Shown piece after piece: positions 1 through 7,466 of a stretch of DNA of 10,025 nt; positions within the stretch are counted from its first letter, which is position 1, and each line of letters begins with the position of its first letter. A program made the position numbers and the translations under genes. Source of the DNA: Deltaproteobacteria bacterium (GTDB lineage Bacteria; Desulfobacterota; Desulfobulbia; Desulfobulbales; Desulfobulbaceae); contig JAJRVA010000184.1 in assembly GCA_024277485.1 (NCBI GenBank), positions 1-10,025 of the forward strand. The letters run 5' to 3'. The notes beneath the pieces were generated by a model. The model was not told the origin of the DNA. It searched no databases and was given only the letters and a program-made list of their open reading frames with translations.

Positions 1-324
1 ACGGTTCATGTTTTTTGCCGGGTATTCAATACCGGTGGTTTCATATTCACGGTCCGGGTCATAGCCCGGCACCTCCATCATGTTGAGATGCCTGAGACGG
101 GCAAAACAGAGGGGGAAACCACCGGGAACACACTTTCCTGTGCAGCGGAAATAGCCGTGAAAGAAACTCTCCGGGTTCAGGAATACGTCAATCTGGCCCG
201 GCTTTGTGGCGGATTTTTTTTCACAGAAAGGGCAGGACGAACGAAGAATATTGTTTTTCAGCTCAGCCTCTGGTAACTGAGTAAGGTAAAAGTCGGTGAT
301 GGCGTCATGTGGTTTCGTCGTCAT
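1..324 (-). CDS. Zinc-motif protein resembling the CHC2 primase zinc domain, N-terminal part (runs off left edge)
   Basis: A 108-codon open frame read leftward from the ATG at 324-322 continues past base 1, so only the N-terminus is seen. GGAG lies 8 bases upstream of the ATG, and an in-frame TAA further upstream excludes a longer start. The protein has a CPFC pair (Cys31, Cys34) and a CTGKC pair (Cys61, Cys65), giving CX2C-X26-CX3C. The segment YFRCTGKCVPGGFPLCFARL (58-77) resembles the second half of the DnaG-type CHC2 zinc domain, where a Cys pair is followed by a Gly-Gly turn. Primase proper has CX2H, so this is a variant, and the rest of the protein (toprim, helicase or other) lies outside the window. 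It is divergent from the HerA-like ATPase gene, with a 96-bp gap before that gene's start. By inference it is a nucleic-acid-binding protein; the exact role is unknown. The plus-strand frame opposite it is a shadow. Confidence 0.72.
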   Translation of the reverse strand, partial: MTTKPHDAITDFYLTQLPEAELKNNILRSSCPFCEKKSATKPGQIDVFLNPESFFHGYFRCTGKCVPGGFPLCFARLRHLNMMEVPGYDPDREYETTGIEYPAKNMNR

Positions 325-420
325 TGCGCTGCTCCATGGATACGGTTAACTGATGTTTTATATTGAAGCAGAAACCGGACAACTGTTCAATGAAATTGCA
401 TGGTGAGAGGGGAGGAAAAA
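325..420. promoter_or_regulatory. Divergent intergenic region
   Basis: This 96-bp gap separates two genes pointing away from each other, so it must hold promoters for both or be crossed by transcripts. It contains AT-rich stretches (around 353-364) but no well-spaced -35/-10 pair that I would defend. The end at 406-414 contains the GGGGAGG ribosome binding site of the ATPase gene. Confidence 0.4.
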
Positions 421-2823
421 ATGTCTGATTCCGCGAACTTTGAGAAAATGGATCTCTTTTACCTGGGCCGTGAACTTGACCCGGAGACCGGCAGGACATC
501 TTCTGTTCCCCTGTTGTATAAAAACAAGAACCTGACCACCCATGCCGCAATTATCGGCATGACCGGCAGCGGCAAGACCGGCCTGGGCATAGGCCTGCTG
601 GAGGAGGCCGGCCTGGACAGGCTGCCGGCAATCGTTATCGATCCCAAGGGGGACATGGGAAACCTGCTGCTCACCTTTCCGGGCCTGACCGCGGATGAAT
701 TTCTTCCCTGGATGGATCCGGCCCGGGCGGAGCAGAAAGGGGTGTCAGTGGAGGAGCTGGCCGGGCAGACCGCAGCGGTCTGGAAGAGGGGCATCGAATC
801 ATGGGGTCAGGACAGAGAGCGGATTGCGCGGCTCAGAGACAGCGTTGATATTGCAATGTACACATCCGGGAGCAGCTCGGGAAGGCCGGTGTCCGTGCTG
901 GACAGCCTTGATGCGCCCGGTCCGGATATTGTTGAAGATAACGACACAGTCTCCAGCCTGGTGAATTCCGCGGTATCATCCCTGCTCGGGCTCATAGGGT
1001 TGAAGGCTGATCCCCTGAAAAGCAGGGAGCACATCCTGCTTTCCTCCATCATACTGTACCACTGGCGCAGGCAGGAGAACCTGAGCCTGGAAGCGTTGAT
1101 CACCAATGTGGTCAACCCGCCCCTTGACCGGATCGGCGTCTTTCCGCTGGACAGTTTTTACCCGCAGGCAAAACGCATGGAGCTTGCCATGCAGCTGAAC
1201 AATATCCTGGCAAGCCCGGCCTTCAGCGGATGGACCCGGGGCGAATCGCTGCGGATCGAGAACATGCTGTATACGGAGGGCGGGACCCCGCGCATTTCCA
1301 TTTTTTCCATTGCCCACCTGGGTGAATCCGAGCGGATGTTTTTTGTGACCATGCTCCTGGGCCGCCTGATCAGCTGGATGAGGCAGCAGGAGGGCAGCAG
1401 CGGCCTCCGGTGCCTGCTCTACATGGATGAGATCTTCGGCTATTTTCCTCCCACGGCAAATCCTCCTTCCAAAAAGCCCATGCTGCTGCTCCTCAAGCAG
1501 GCCCGTGCCTATGGTCTCGGGGTCATTCTCGCGACCCAGAACCCCGTTGATCTTGACTACAAGGGGTTGTCCAACATCGGCACCTGGTTTGTCGGCCGGC
1601 TGCAGACAAAACAGGACCAGGACAGGGTGTTGACCGGTATCGCCGGGAGCTCGGAGAAGCTGGACAGGGGGGTTCTCAGGGAAATGCTGGCCAATATGCG
1701 GGGCCGGACATTCCTCATGTCTTCGGCCCATCTTGATGAGCCGGTCCTGTTTGAGACCAGGTGGGTGCTGTCCTATCTCAAGGGGCCGATCTCACTACAG
1801 GAGATGGGTCGACTGATTACGCCGGCCAAAGACTCCGAGGGCCGGGGAGTTGCGACCGGCGCAGGGGAAAGTGGTTCCGGCCGGCAGGGAAAATTTTCAG
1901 CAACTCCTCCTCTTCTGCCAGACAGCGTCAGGCAGCGCTACGTGCTGCCGCCGGTGCCCATGGATGAGGTGAAGTACGTTCCATGGTTGGCCGGATCAGC
2001 CACGGTCCGGTTTTACAACCAGTCGCGTGGCATTGATCAGGCAACAGAAGTCAATCTTCGGATTCCACTTGCGGCAGGCTCCCGGTATGACTGGGACAGG
2101 GCGACGGATAATCCTGTCCGGGCCGAAGAGACCGTGGCAGCTCCTCCGGCGGATGCGTTTTTCATGATGCTTCCCCCGGACTTTTCCGATGTGAAGAGTT
2201 TGCGCGGCTATGCCGGGGATCTGAGTGATCATCTCTATCAGACCAGGCGGCTTTCACTGCAACGGATCCCCTCCTTGAAGCTGGAATCCCGTCCGGGTGA
2301 ACCGGAAAGCAGGTTCCACCAGCGGGTGGTGGACCATCTGCGCGAGAAAAAAGAGGCGGCTGTGAAAAAAGTTGAAGAACGGTACAGGGCAAAACAGAAG
2401 ACCCTGCAGCGCCGTCTTGACAAGGCGTATCAGAAGATTGAAAAAGAAAAGGGGGATGTCAGGGCCAGGGGAATGGACACGGCCCTTTCCTTCGGGGTGG
2501 CTGTTTTCGGCGCCCTGTTCGGCCGCAAAGCCCTTTCCGTCAGCACGGCCTCCCGCTCTGCCCGTGGGGTGCGGAGCGCCGGCCGACTGGTGAAGGAAAA
2601 GGAAGATGTCCGGCGCGCAGAAGATGACGCGCGGCGGCTTGAAGCTGAAATTGCCGACCTAGCGGCAGAACTGCAGGAAAAGACAGCAGACCTGGCCGGA
2701 AAGTATGCGCCGGAAAATTTCCCGGTGGAAAATTTCTCAATCAAGCCGCGAAGAGCCGATATTTACGACGTCAGGGTGTTCATCCAGTGGGAACCCGAAC
2801 TTGACCTGCCGGAGCCTGCCTGA
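421..2823 (+). CDS. HerA/FtsK-superfamily ATPase (DUF87-like) with coiled-coil C-terminus
   Basis: The product has 800 residues. I chose the ATG at 421 because GGGGAGG sits just upstream; the ATG at 400 would place that site inside the gene. Visible motifs are Walker A GMTGSGKT (46-53), IDPKGD (73-78), Walker B LLYMDE (about 332-337, with Asp336 and Glu337) and the sensor-like ATQNP (371-375). This order and spacing is that of HerA/FtsK-type DNA-pumping ATPases. From about residue 640 the chain is charged and helical (a likely coiled coil). A short Gly/Ala-rich hydrophobic stretch follows around 687-702, then a second coil at about 724-760 and a basic/acidic tail. The hydrophobic stretch could be a membrane hairpin or a packing helix. 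HerA helicases often pair with the nuclease NurA, but none is seen here; the divergent neighbour is a zinc-motif protein. The family is known mainly as uncharacterised ATP-binding proteins. A DNA-translocating role is inferred, and the substrate is unknown. Confidence 0.85.
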   Translation: MSDSANFEKMDLFYLGRELDPETGRTSSVPLLYKNKNLTTHAAIIGMTGSGKTGLGIGLLEEAGLDRLPAIVIDPKGDMGNLLLTFPGLTADEFLPWMDPARAEQKGVSVEELAGQTAAVWKRGIESWGQDRERIARLRDSVDIAMYTSGSSSGRPVSVLDSLDAPGPDIVEDNDTVSSLVNSAVSSLLGLIGLKADPLKSREHILLSSIILYHWRRQENLSLEALITNVVNPPLDRIGVFPLDSFYPQAKRMELAMQLNNILASPAFSGWTRGESLRIENMLYTEGGTPRISIFSIAHLGESERMFFVTMLLGRLISWMRQQEGSSGLRCLLYMDEIFGYFPPTANPPSKKPMLLLLKQARAYGLGVILATQNPVDLDYKGLSNIGTWFVGRLQTKQDQDRVLTGIAGSSEKLDRGVLREMLANMRGRTFLMSSAHLDEPVLFETRWVLSYLKGPISLQEMGRLITPAKDSEGRGVATGAGESGSGRQGKFSATPPLLPDSVRQRYVLPPVPMDEVKYVPWLAGSATVRFYNQSRGIDQATEVNLRIPLAAGSRYDWDRATDNPVRAEETVAAPPADAFFMMLPPDFSDVKSLRGYAGDLSDHLYQTRRLSLQRIPSLKLESRPGEPESRFHQRVVDHLREKKEAAVKKVEERYRAKQKTLQRRLDKAYQKIEKEKGDVRARGMDTALSFGVAVFGALFGRKALSVSTASRSARGVRSAGRLVKEKEDVRRAEDDARRLEAEIADLAAELQEKTADLAGKYAPENFPVENFSIKPRRADIYDVRVFIQWEPELDLPEPA

Positions 2824-2874
2824 GCCCGGAGGTGGATAGCGCGTTTGCCGGGTACAGCCTGTCGGGAGCGCAGT

Positions 2875-4302
2875 TTAATCCAGGATCGTCTGCAGGTCCT
2901 GCCGGTCAAGGGGGCTGTCGAATTTGACATGCACCGAGTAGTCGCTGTGCACAAGGTCAAAGGACTGGACGCCGCTGACCGTGCCGTGCAGGTGCTCTTC
3001 CCTGCCGATACTGAGCGGGATGGAGGCCTTGATGTTGCGTCCCAGGAGCAGCCGGCTGTTTTCCTTTCTGGTGATCCTGACGACAAAGGAAAGCCCGCCC
3101 TGGGAGATATCGGCCAGCTCCCCCCTGAAGCTGCTCAGTATTTTTCCCCTCTCACCCGTAATCTGTAAATGAATTTTCCTCTCCAGCCTGTACCGGTCAT
3201 GAACCCGCCGGTCCATGCCTTTCTTTTTCAGGAGCGCCGCGATGTCGCTGGACCGCGCACAGTAATCACGCAGCTTGGACTCGATGCCCGGGATTTTTTC
3301 TTCCAGGCGGGCAAGGTCTGCTCGTTTCAGGACAAAAACCTTCGTCTGTTGTTCCGCGGTCAGTGAAACCGACCAGACAGAGACATTGAAAAAGTTTTCA
3401 CCGGCAATTTCCCCGCCGGCAAGATTCTTGACAAAGAGTTCCTTCCGACCTCCCGCGCCCTGCTGAAAACAGGATACCCTGACAGATCCATGATTTATGA
3501 AAAATAACTCGTCATTGGTCGCGCCCTGAGACACAATGGTTTCTTCCGGAGAATAGCTGCGTTCCTCCATCTCATGGTACATGGCATTGAACTCCTCGGA
3601 GCTGAGTTCCCTGAGCAGGGCCGCCCACACCTCAAGGTGGTCCCGGGTAATGGAACCCTTTTTTTCTTCTTCAATAATTTCCCCTGACTGGATTATCTCC
3701 ATCAGGGCCATGGGGTCTATTTCATAGATCCGGTCCCGCAGCCGTTCCGCATTTCTGAAATCTTTTTTCTTCGCACAGGAAACAACCAGGTCAAAAAGCT
3801 GGCGTTTGGCCTCATCCTGGTTGCCGGATTCAGCCAGAGAAAAGATCTGCTCTTCACGGATAGCAATGGTATCCTTTTTTTTCATCTCCTGCGCAGGGGA
3901 GGGGCATGATATTTTTTCGCTTCCTCTCCCGGCGGCAGCAATGACCTTTCCGGCAGCAGCACGGATTTCGTCGGTAAGGCCGTCGCCTGTTCTCCCCTGC
4001 TGCACGGTTTTCAGGTGGGGAAGGAGCCTGGCAAACCGTTGCCGGTCGTCCCGGCAGGCAAACTGTTTTGCAACAGCAGTCAGGCAGGCGGCGCAGGTCC
4101 GGCGCAGGTCCGCATTCTTGTGGCCAAGGCCGGTGATGATCCTGTCGACAAGCCTTTCGGCAACGTTCTGCTTGCCACGTTCGATAAGCCTGACCACGGT
4201 CTCGGGAAGGAGCCCGGCTATTTCACGGTTCAGCAGGACCTGGTGGTCTCCGGAGAGAAGCCTGCTGAGTTCTTCCTGTACGGTGGAGTTGTGCTGTGCC
4301 AA
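2875..4302 (-). CDS. Cyclic-nucleotide-binding-like plus PilZ domain protein with helical N-terminus
   Basis: The product has 475 residues. The start is a TTG (4302-4300) with GAGG seven bases upstream, and no better ATG precedes it. Residues 1-130 are helical and look like degenerate HEAT-type repeats. Residues 160-220 form another helical linker. Residues 235-345 are a CNB (CAP_ED) fold, with GATNDELFFINHGSVRV and the phosphate-cassette-like GGEIAGENF. Residues 363-475 are a PilZ domain with both c-di-GMP signatures: RVHDR (366-370, RxxxR) and DISQGG (398-403, DxSxxG). c-di-GMP binding is therefore expected from family knowledge. The CNB cassette has no Arg between 297 and 318, where cAMP binders keep the phosphate-contacting Arg, so cAMP binding is doubtful. 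No DNA-binding or catalytic domain is seen, suggesting a cytoplasmic c-di-GMP-responsive adaptor. It converges on the ATPase gene (51-bp gap) and lies 149 bp downstream of maf behind a terminator-like hairpin. Confidence 0.85.
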   Translation of the reverse strand: MAQHNSTVQEELSRLLSGDHQVLLNREIAGLLPETVVRLIERGKQNVAERLVDRIITGLGHKNADLRRTCAACLTAVAKQFACRDDRQRFARLLPHLKTVQQGRTGDGLTDEIRAAAGKVIAAAGRGSEKISCPSPAQEMKKKDTIAIREEQIFSLAESGNQDEAKRQLFDLVVSCAKKKDFRNAERLRDRIYEIDPMALMEIIQSGEIIEEEKKGSITRDHLEVWAALLRELSSEEFNAMYHEMEERSYSPEETIVSQGATNDELFFINHGSVRVSCFQQGAGGRKELFVKNLAGGEIAGENFFNVSVWSVSLTAEQQTKVFVLKRADLARLEEKIPGIESKLRDYCARSSDIAALLKKKGMDRRVHDRYRLERKIHLQITGERGKILSSFRGELADISQGGLSFVVRITRKENSRLLLGRNIKASIPLSIGREEHLHGTVSGVQSFDLVHSDYSVHVKFDSPLDRQDLQTILD

Positions 4303-4309
4303 GAAAATA

Positions 4310-4313
4310 CCTC
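4310..4313 (-). promoter_or_regulatory. Ribosome binding site that fixes the TTG start of the CNB-PilZ gene
   Basis: On the minus strand this reads GAGG, seven bases before the TTG at 4302-4300. It directly abuts the ten-base U tract of the hairpin just upstream, so hairpin formation and translation start are physically coupled. Confidence 0.6.
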
Positions 4314-4345
4314 AAAAAAAAAAGCTGCAAGGTGGCTGTTGCCAG
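4314..4345 (-). terminator. Intrinsic terminator-like hairpin upstream of the CNB-PilZ gene
   Basis: Read leftward, CTGGCAA (4345-4339) can pair with TTGCAG (4330-4325). This gives a six-pair stem with one bulged G and an 8-base loop, followed by one C and a run of ten U (4323-4314). The position fits a terminator for argC-truA-maf. However, the U run touches the ribosome binding site of the next gene, leaving no room for a promoter between, so it may act as an attenuator. The stem is short, and function is inferred. Confidence 0.5.
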
Positions 4346-4425
4346 GTGCCAGGGGTCAGGTGACAGGTGAAAAATTTTTCTCACTACTCACCCCTCATTC
4401 CCTATTCCCAATTCTTAACCTCCTT
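4332..4425. repeat. Degenerate short-period repeat patch, head-to-head halves
   Basis: The left half (about 4341-4368) repeats CAGGTG/CAGGGG-like units every 7-9 bases. The right half (about 4380-4413) repeats TCAC/CCCT/TTCCC-like units. The two meet at AAAAATTTTT (4371-4380), giving an imperfect palindrome with outer GGGG/CCCC pairing. It is noncoding and low in complexity. Patches like this recur between genes in several deltaproteobacterial genomes, as I recall; their origin is unclear. Confidence 0.5.
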
Positions 4426-4451
4426 GTCGTTATCACCACCGGGCCCGGATG

Positions 4452-5084
4452 TCAAGCCCGGCGGCATGATTCGGTGCCGGCAGGGATAATTACCTTGTGC
4501 TGCATCAGGAGCAAGACAAGCCTGCTGACAGGCAGGCCGATAACATTGGAACATGATCCGACGATTTTCCGGACCAGGAAAGAACCCGTGCCCTGGATAC
4601 CGTATGCGCCGGCCTTGTCCAGCGGTTCGCCGGTGGCGATGTATGCCCGCAGCATGTCATCCGGGGCATCAACAAAGGTGACAGCGGTTGTTTCGACCAG
4701 GCAGAGTTCTTTCTCGCGGGCAGGGCAGCAGAGACTGAGCCCGGTCATGACCTGGTGCGTGGTGCCGGAGAGCTGCCTGAGAATGGTCAGGGCATCATTC
4801 CGGTCAGACGGTTTGCCCAGGATTGTCCGGTTGTCAAGCGAGACAACCGTGTCAGCGCCGATGGTCCAGGCGCGGGGATGGCGCTGTGCAACGGCCTGCG
4901 CCTTGGCCTGCGCCATGCGGGCGGCAAAATCCTCGGGCAGTTCTCCAGGGGCCGGGATTTCTTCGACAGGAGATGGTATGATATCAAATTCAAATCCCAG
5001 GCCGGTTAAAAATTCCTTTCTCCGGGGAGATGCCGAGGCCAGGATAAGGGGTTGACAGGTGGTGAACAGGGGGGATGCGGACAT
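4452..5084 (-). CDS. maf: Maf-type nucleotide pyrophosphatase (YhdE-like dTTP/UTP class)
   Basis: The product has 210 residues, the usual size for this family. It carries the Maf N-terminal motif LASASPRRKEFL (15-26), IGADTVV with the catalytic-region Asp78, GKP (90-92), and DKAGAYGIQG in the C-terminal half. The DKAGAYGIQG form is typical of the YhdE class, which hydrolyses dTTP, UTP and modified pyrimidine nucleotides to the monophosphate and pyrophosphate in the cytoplasm. This limits misincorporation and is linked to septum control in some bacteria. The ATG at 5084 follows the truA stop by only 9 bases with no clear Shine-Dalgarno of its own, so translation is probably coupled to truA. 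It is the last gene of argC-truA-maf. Confidence 0.93.
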   Translation of the reverse strand: MSASPLFTTCQPLILASASPRRKEFLTGLGFEFDIIPSPVEEIPAPGELPEDFAARMAQAKAQAVAQRHPRAWTIGADTVVSLDNRTILGKPSDRNDALTILRQLSGTTHQVMTGLSLCCPAREKELCLVETTAVTFVDAPDDMLRAYIATGEPLDKAGAYGIQGTGSFLVRKIVGSCSNVIGLPVSRLVLLLMQHKVIIPAGTESCRRA

Positions 5085-5093
5085 GGGAACAGG

Positions 5094-5876
5094 TTAATCC
5101 GGCATGGAATCATACAAGACCTGCACCAGGAACAGGCCGCGGGCAGGAGCGGTCGGCCCGGCTGCCTGACGATCCCTGCTCCTGAGAATTTCCTGAAACT
5201 CAAGGTCGGATATTTTTCCTGTTCCCACCTCAATCAGGGTGCCGACGAGGTTGCGGACCATGTGGCGCAGAAACCCGTCTCCAATAAAAAGAAAGGACCA
5301 GTGGTGTGGTTTTTCCGGATGGGAGACAAGGGAGACCCGGTACAGGGTCCGCACAGCCCCGCGAGCACCTGCGTGCGTAACATCACGGGAACCGCTTCCC
5401 TCAAAGCTTGCAAAATCATGGGTCCCTGTAATATGCTTCATGGCGTGGCATATCCTGTCCCCGTTGAAACCGCGGGGATAGTGGGCCCGGTACAATCTTT
5501 CCGTGGGCAACTGGATTCTGCCGGTAAAGACATCATACCGGTAGGATTTTCCGACCGCGCTGTACCTGCTGTGAAAGTCCGCCGGGGCCTCGGAGACCTC
5601 GAGTATCCTGATATCGTGGGGCAGCATTGAGTTGAGACCGTGCAGGAAGCCGGAGCAGGGTATGGCGGAGAAGGTCTGAAAGTTGGCTGTCATGCCAAGT
5701 GCATGGACACCCGCATCCGTCCTGCCTGCGCCATGGAGAGTAACTGCCGTGTCAACCATGGTTGCGAGACATTTTTCAAGCGCTCCCTGGATGGTCGGGG
5801 TGTTTTTCTGTCTCTGCCAGCCGCTGTACCCGCTGCCGTCATAGGCAATCAGCAGGCGAATGTTCCGCTGGTTCAC
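5094..5876 (-). CDS. truA: tRNA pseudouridine(38-40) synthase TruA
   Basis: The product has 260 residues, matching TruA. It converts U38-U40 in the anticodon stem-loop of many tRNAs to pseudouridine. Visible signatures are the N-terminal [12 protein letters not shown] (12-23), the catalytic GRTDAGVHA with Asp54, FHSRYSA with KSYRY, and the C-terminal [17 protein letters not shown]. The start is GTG (5876-5874), which shares four bases (GTGA) with the argC stop. This arrangement indicates translational coupling and supports the rare start over any internal ATG. It lies between argC and maf in one operon. Confidence 0.95.
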   Translation of the reverse strand: MNQRNIRLLIAYDGSGYSGWQRQKNTPTIQGALEKCLATMVDTAVTLHGAGRTDAGVHALGMTANFQTFSAIPCSGFLHGLNSMLPHDIRILEVSEAPADFHSRYSAVGKSYRYDVFTGRIQLPTERLYRAHYPRGFNGDRICHAMKHITGTHDFASFEGSGSRDVTHAGARGAVRTLYRVSLVSHPEKPHHWSFLFIGDGFLRHMVRNLVGTLIEVGTGKISDLEFQEILRSRDRQAAGPTAPARGLFLVQVLYDSMPD

Positions 5877-6913
5877 GGGAAAAAAGGCGCCCCACGCAAC
5901 CCTTCGGCTTCGTCAAAACCATGCATCAGGTTCATGTTCGAAACCGCCTGGCCGGCAGCCCCTTTGACGATGTTGTCGATTGCTGACAGCACGATCAGGC
6001 GTCCGGTCCGCGGGTCGATCTGAAAGCCGATGTCACAGAAATTGCTGCCCCGGACATGCTGGGTTGCGGGCAGTCTGCCCGGCGGGCAAAGCCGGACAAA
6101 CTGCTCATCCAGGTAGGCATCCCGGTACAGGTCCTCCAGGCCGGCTGCATCCATGCCCGGCTGCAGCCGGGCGTACATGGTGCTCAGTATTCCCCTGGAA
6201 ACCGGCAGCAGGTGCGGGGTGAACGAAATCGTGACCGGATCGCCGAAGAGCAGGCTCAGCTCCTGTTCCATTTCAGGGATATGGCGGTGTGTTCCACCTA
6301 CCTTGTAGGGCCTGAAACCGTCCGCCACCTCGCAGTACAGCGTGGCAAGGCCGGCGTTCCGCCCTGCGCCGGAGGCGCCTGATTTGGAGTCAACAACAAG
6401 CGTGGCCGGATCAATGACCTTTGCCCGCAGCAAGGGGGCAAGCCCGAGGATGACCGAGGTGGGATAGCATCCCGGATTGGCCACCAGGCGGGCTCGGGAA
6501 ATTTTTTCTCTGTACAGTTCAGGAAGACCGTATACAGCCTCGCTGATCAGGCTGCTGCTGGTATGCTCCTGGTACCATTTTTCGTATACGGCAATGTCTC
6601 TGATCCGGTAGTCCGCACTGAGATCAACGACCTTTTTCCCTTTTTCCAGAAGGGAAGGGACAATGGCCATGGCTGTGCTGTGCGGTACGGCAGTGAAAAA
6701 GAAGTCCGCCCTGTCCGTGAGATCGACCCGGGCCGGGTCTTCGCAGGTGATGTCGACGCACCCCTGCAGACTGGGAAACACCTCGGCAAGATGCTGCCCC
6801 GCGTACTGGCGGGAAGTTGCGACAGTTATTTCCACCTGCGGGTGGGCGGAGAGTATTCTCGCCAGCTCAACTCCCGTATATCCTGATACACCTATAATCC
6901 CGACCCGTAACAT
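5873..6913 (-). CDS. argC: N-acetyl-gamma-glutamyl-phosphate reductase
   Basis: The product has 346 residues, the full length of type 1 ArgC. It reduces N-acetylglutamyl phosphate to the semialdehyde with NADPH, the third step of ornithine/arginine synthesis. Motifs seen are the NADP-binding [10 protein letters not shown] (8-17), NPGCYPT with the catalytic Cys149, SGASGAGR, and [11 protein letters not shown] with His209 and His211. The ATG at 6913 has GGAAGGG seven bases upstream. The stop overlaps the truA start by four bases. The upstream gap to rpsI contains a terminator and a 9-nt repeat array, so argC probably heads its own transcript, with the promoter inside or near the array. No other arg genes are visible. 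Confidence 0.96.
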   Translation of the reverse strand: MLRVGIIGVSGYTGVELARILSAHPQVEITVATSRQYAGQHLAEVFPSLQGCVDITCEDPARVDLTDRADFFFTAVPHSTAMAIVPSLLEKGKKVVDLSADYRIRDIAVYEKWYQEHTSSSLISEAVYGLPELYREKISRARLVANPGCYPTSVILGLAPLLRAKVIDPATLVVDSKSGASGAGRNAGLATLYCEVADGFRPYKVGGTHRHIPEMEQELSLLFGDPVTISFTPHLLPVSRGILSTMYARLQPGMDAAGLEDLYRDAYLDEQFVRLCPPGRLPATQHVRGSNFCDIGFQIDPRTGRLIVLSAIDNIVKGAAGQAVSNMNLMHGFDEAEGLRGAPFFP

Positions 6914-6927
6914 CCGAATGCCCTTCC

Positions 6928-6972
6928 AACTTTATAAACTTGATAAACTTTACAAACTTAATAACTTGATTA
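6928..6972. repeat. Array of five degenerate 9-nt repeats (AACTTNATA type)
   Basis: Five consecutive units are visible: AACTTTATA, AACTTGATA, AACTTTACA, AACTTAATA and a one-base-shifted ACTTGATTA. The period is almost exactly nine. The array fills most of the gap between the rpsI terminator and the argC ribosome binding site. The same unit in reverse-complement orientation appears just after hisB (8957-9019). Confidence 0.75.
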
Positions 6973-6978
6973 CGTGAT

Positions 6979-7015
6979 AAAAAAAGGGGATAACGAAGCA
7001 TGTCGTTATCCCCTT
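6979..7015 (-). terminator. Rho-independent terminator of rplM-rpsI
   Basis: A perfect 13-bp stem (6984-6996 with 7003-7015; arms AAGGGGATAACGA and its complement) encloses a 6-base loop. Read leftward it is followed by seven U (6985-6979, the first two within the stem). It begins about 40 bases past the rpsI stop. In the plus direction the trailing sequence is less U-rich, so leftward termination is the better reading. Confidence 0.88.
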
Positions 7016-7054
7016 ATACTTTTCATTGGAGAAAAAAGTAACTGCGTCCCGTAA

Positions 7055-7447
7055 TTAACGCTTGGAGAACTGGAAGCGTGCCCTGGCGCCGCGCTGCCCG
7101 TATTTCTTTCGTTCCTTGCAGCGGGGGTCCCGGGTCATGAGGCCGGCTTTTTTCAGGGGAATGCGGTTCTCCATGCTAATCTCCTGGAGCGCCTTGGATA
7201 TTCCATGAACCAGGGCATCAACCTGGGCTGACTTGCCGCCCCCCTTGACTGTCGCCTTCACATCATACTTGTTGGCTGTTTCCGTTACCGCAAAGGGTTT
7301 TTCAACCTTTGGTTCGAAATAAATTCCACCGAAATACTCATCCGGTGTCTGCTTGTTGACTGTAATTTTACCGGCTCCCGGTGTTATCCAGACACGGGCA
7401 ACGGCTGTTTTTCGTTTACCGGTTGCGTAAAATGATTCCTGCGACAT
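7055..7447 (-). CDS. rpsI: Small ribosomal subunit protein uS9
   Basis: From the ATG at 7447 the product has 130 residues, exactly the common S9 length. Another ATG three codons upstream (7456) lies only one base after the GGAG, too close for initiation; the ATG at 7447 is ten bases away and gives the expected N-terminus MSQESFYATGKRKTAVARV. The invariant C-terminal tail ends KKYGQRGARARFQFSKR, which contacts P-site tRNA in the 30S subunit. It follows rplM by 19 bases, the near-universal rplM-rpsI pair, and is closed by a strong terminator. Confidence 0.97.
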   Translation of the reverse strand: MSQESFYATGKRKTAVARVWITPGAGKITVNKQTPDEYFGGIYFEPKVEKPFAVTETANKYDVKATVKGGGKSAQVDALVHGISKALQEISMENRIPLKKAGLMTRDPRCKERKKYGQRGARARFQFSKR

Positions 7448-7466
7448 GGTGTGCATACTCCGTTAA

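Noticed and set aside
976..1731. 251-codon open frame on the minus strand
   Set aside because: Lies wholly inside the HerA-like ATPase gene, with no motif or ribosome binding site; composition is that of an antisense shadow.
2824..2874. Possible bidirectional terminator between the convergent ATPase and CNB-PilZ genes
   Set aside because: Only short CCCGG/CCGGG pairing with an 18-base loop and no U tract; not convincing.
3806..4363. 185-codon open frame on the plus strand
   Set aside because: Antisense to the N-terminal part of the CNB-PilZ gene; it ends within the noncoding repeat patch and looks like no known protein.
4430..4460. TTGACA on the minus strand near the maf stop as a promoter for the CNB-PilZ gene
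   Set aside because: The -35 is perfect, but the only -10-like sequence (GATAAC) is 15 bases away, and better-spaced hexamers match poorly.
4015..5055. 346-codon open frame on the plus strand
   Set aside because: Runs antisense through maf and the CNB-PilZ gene, both supported by strong motifs; no recognisable protein features.
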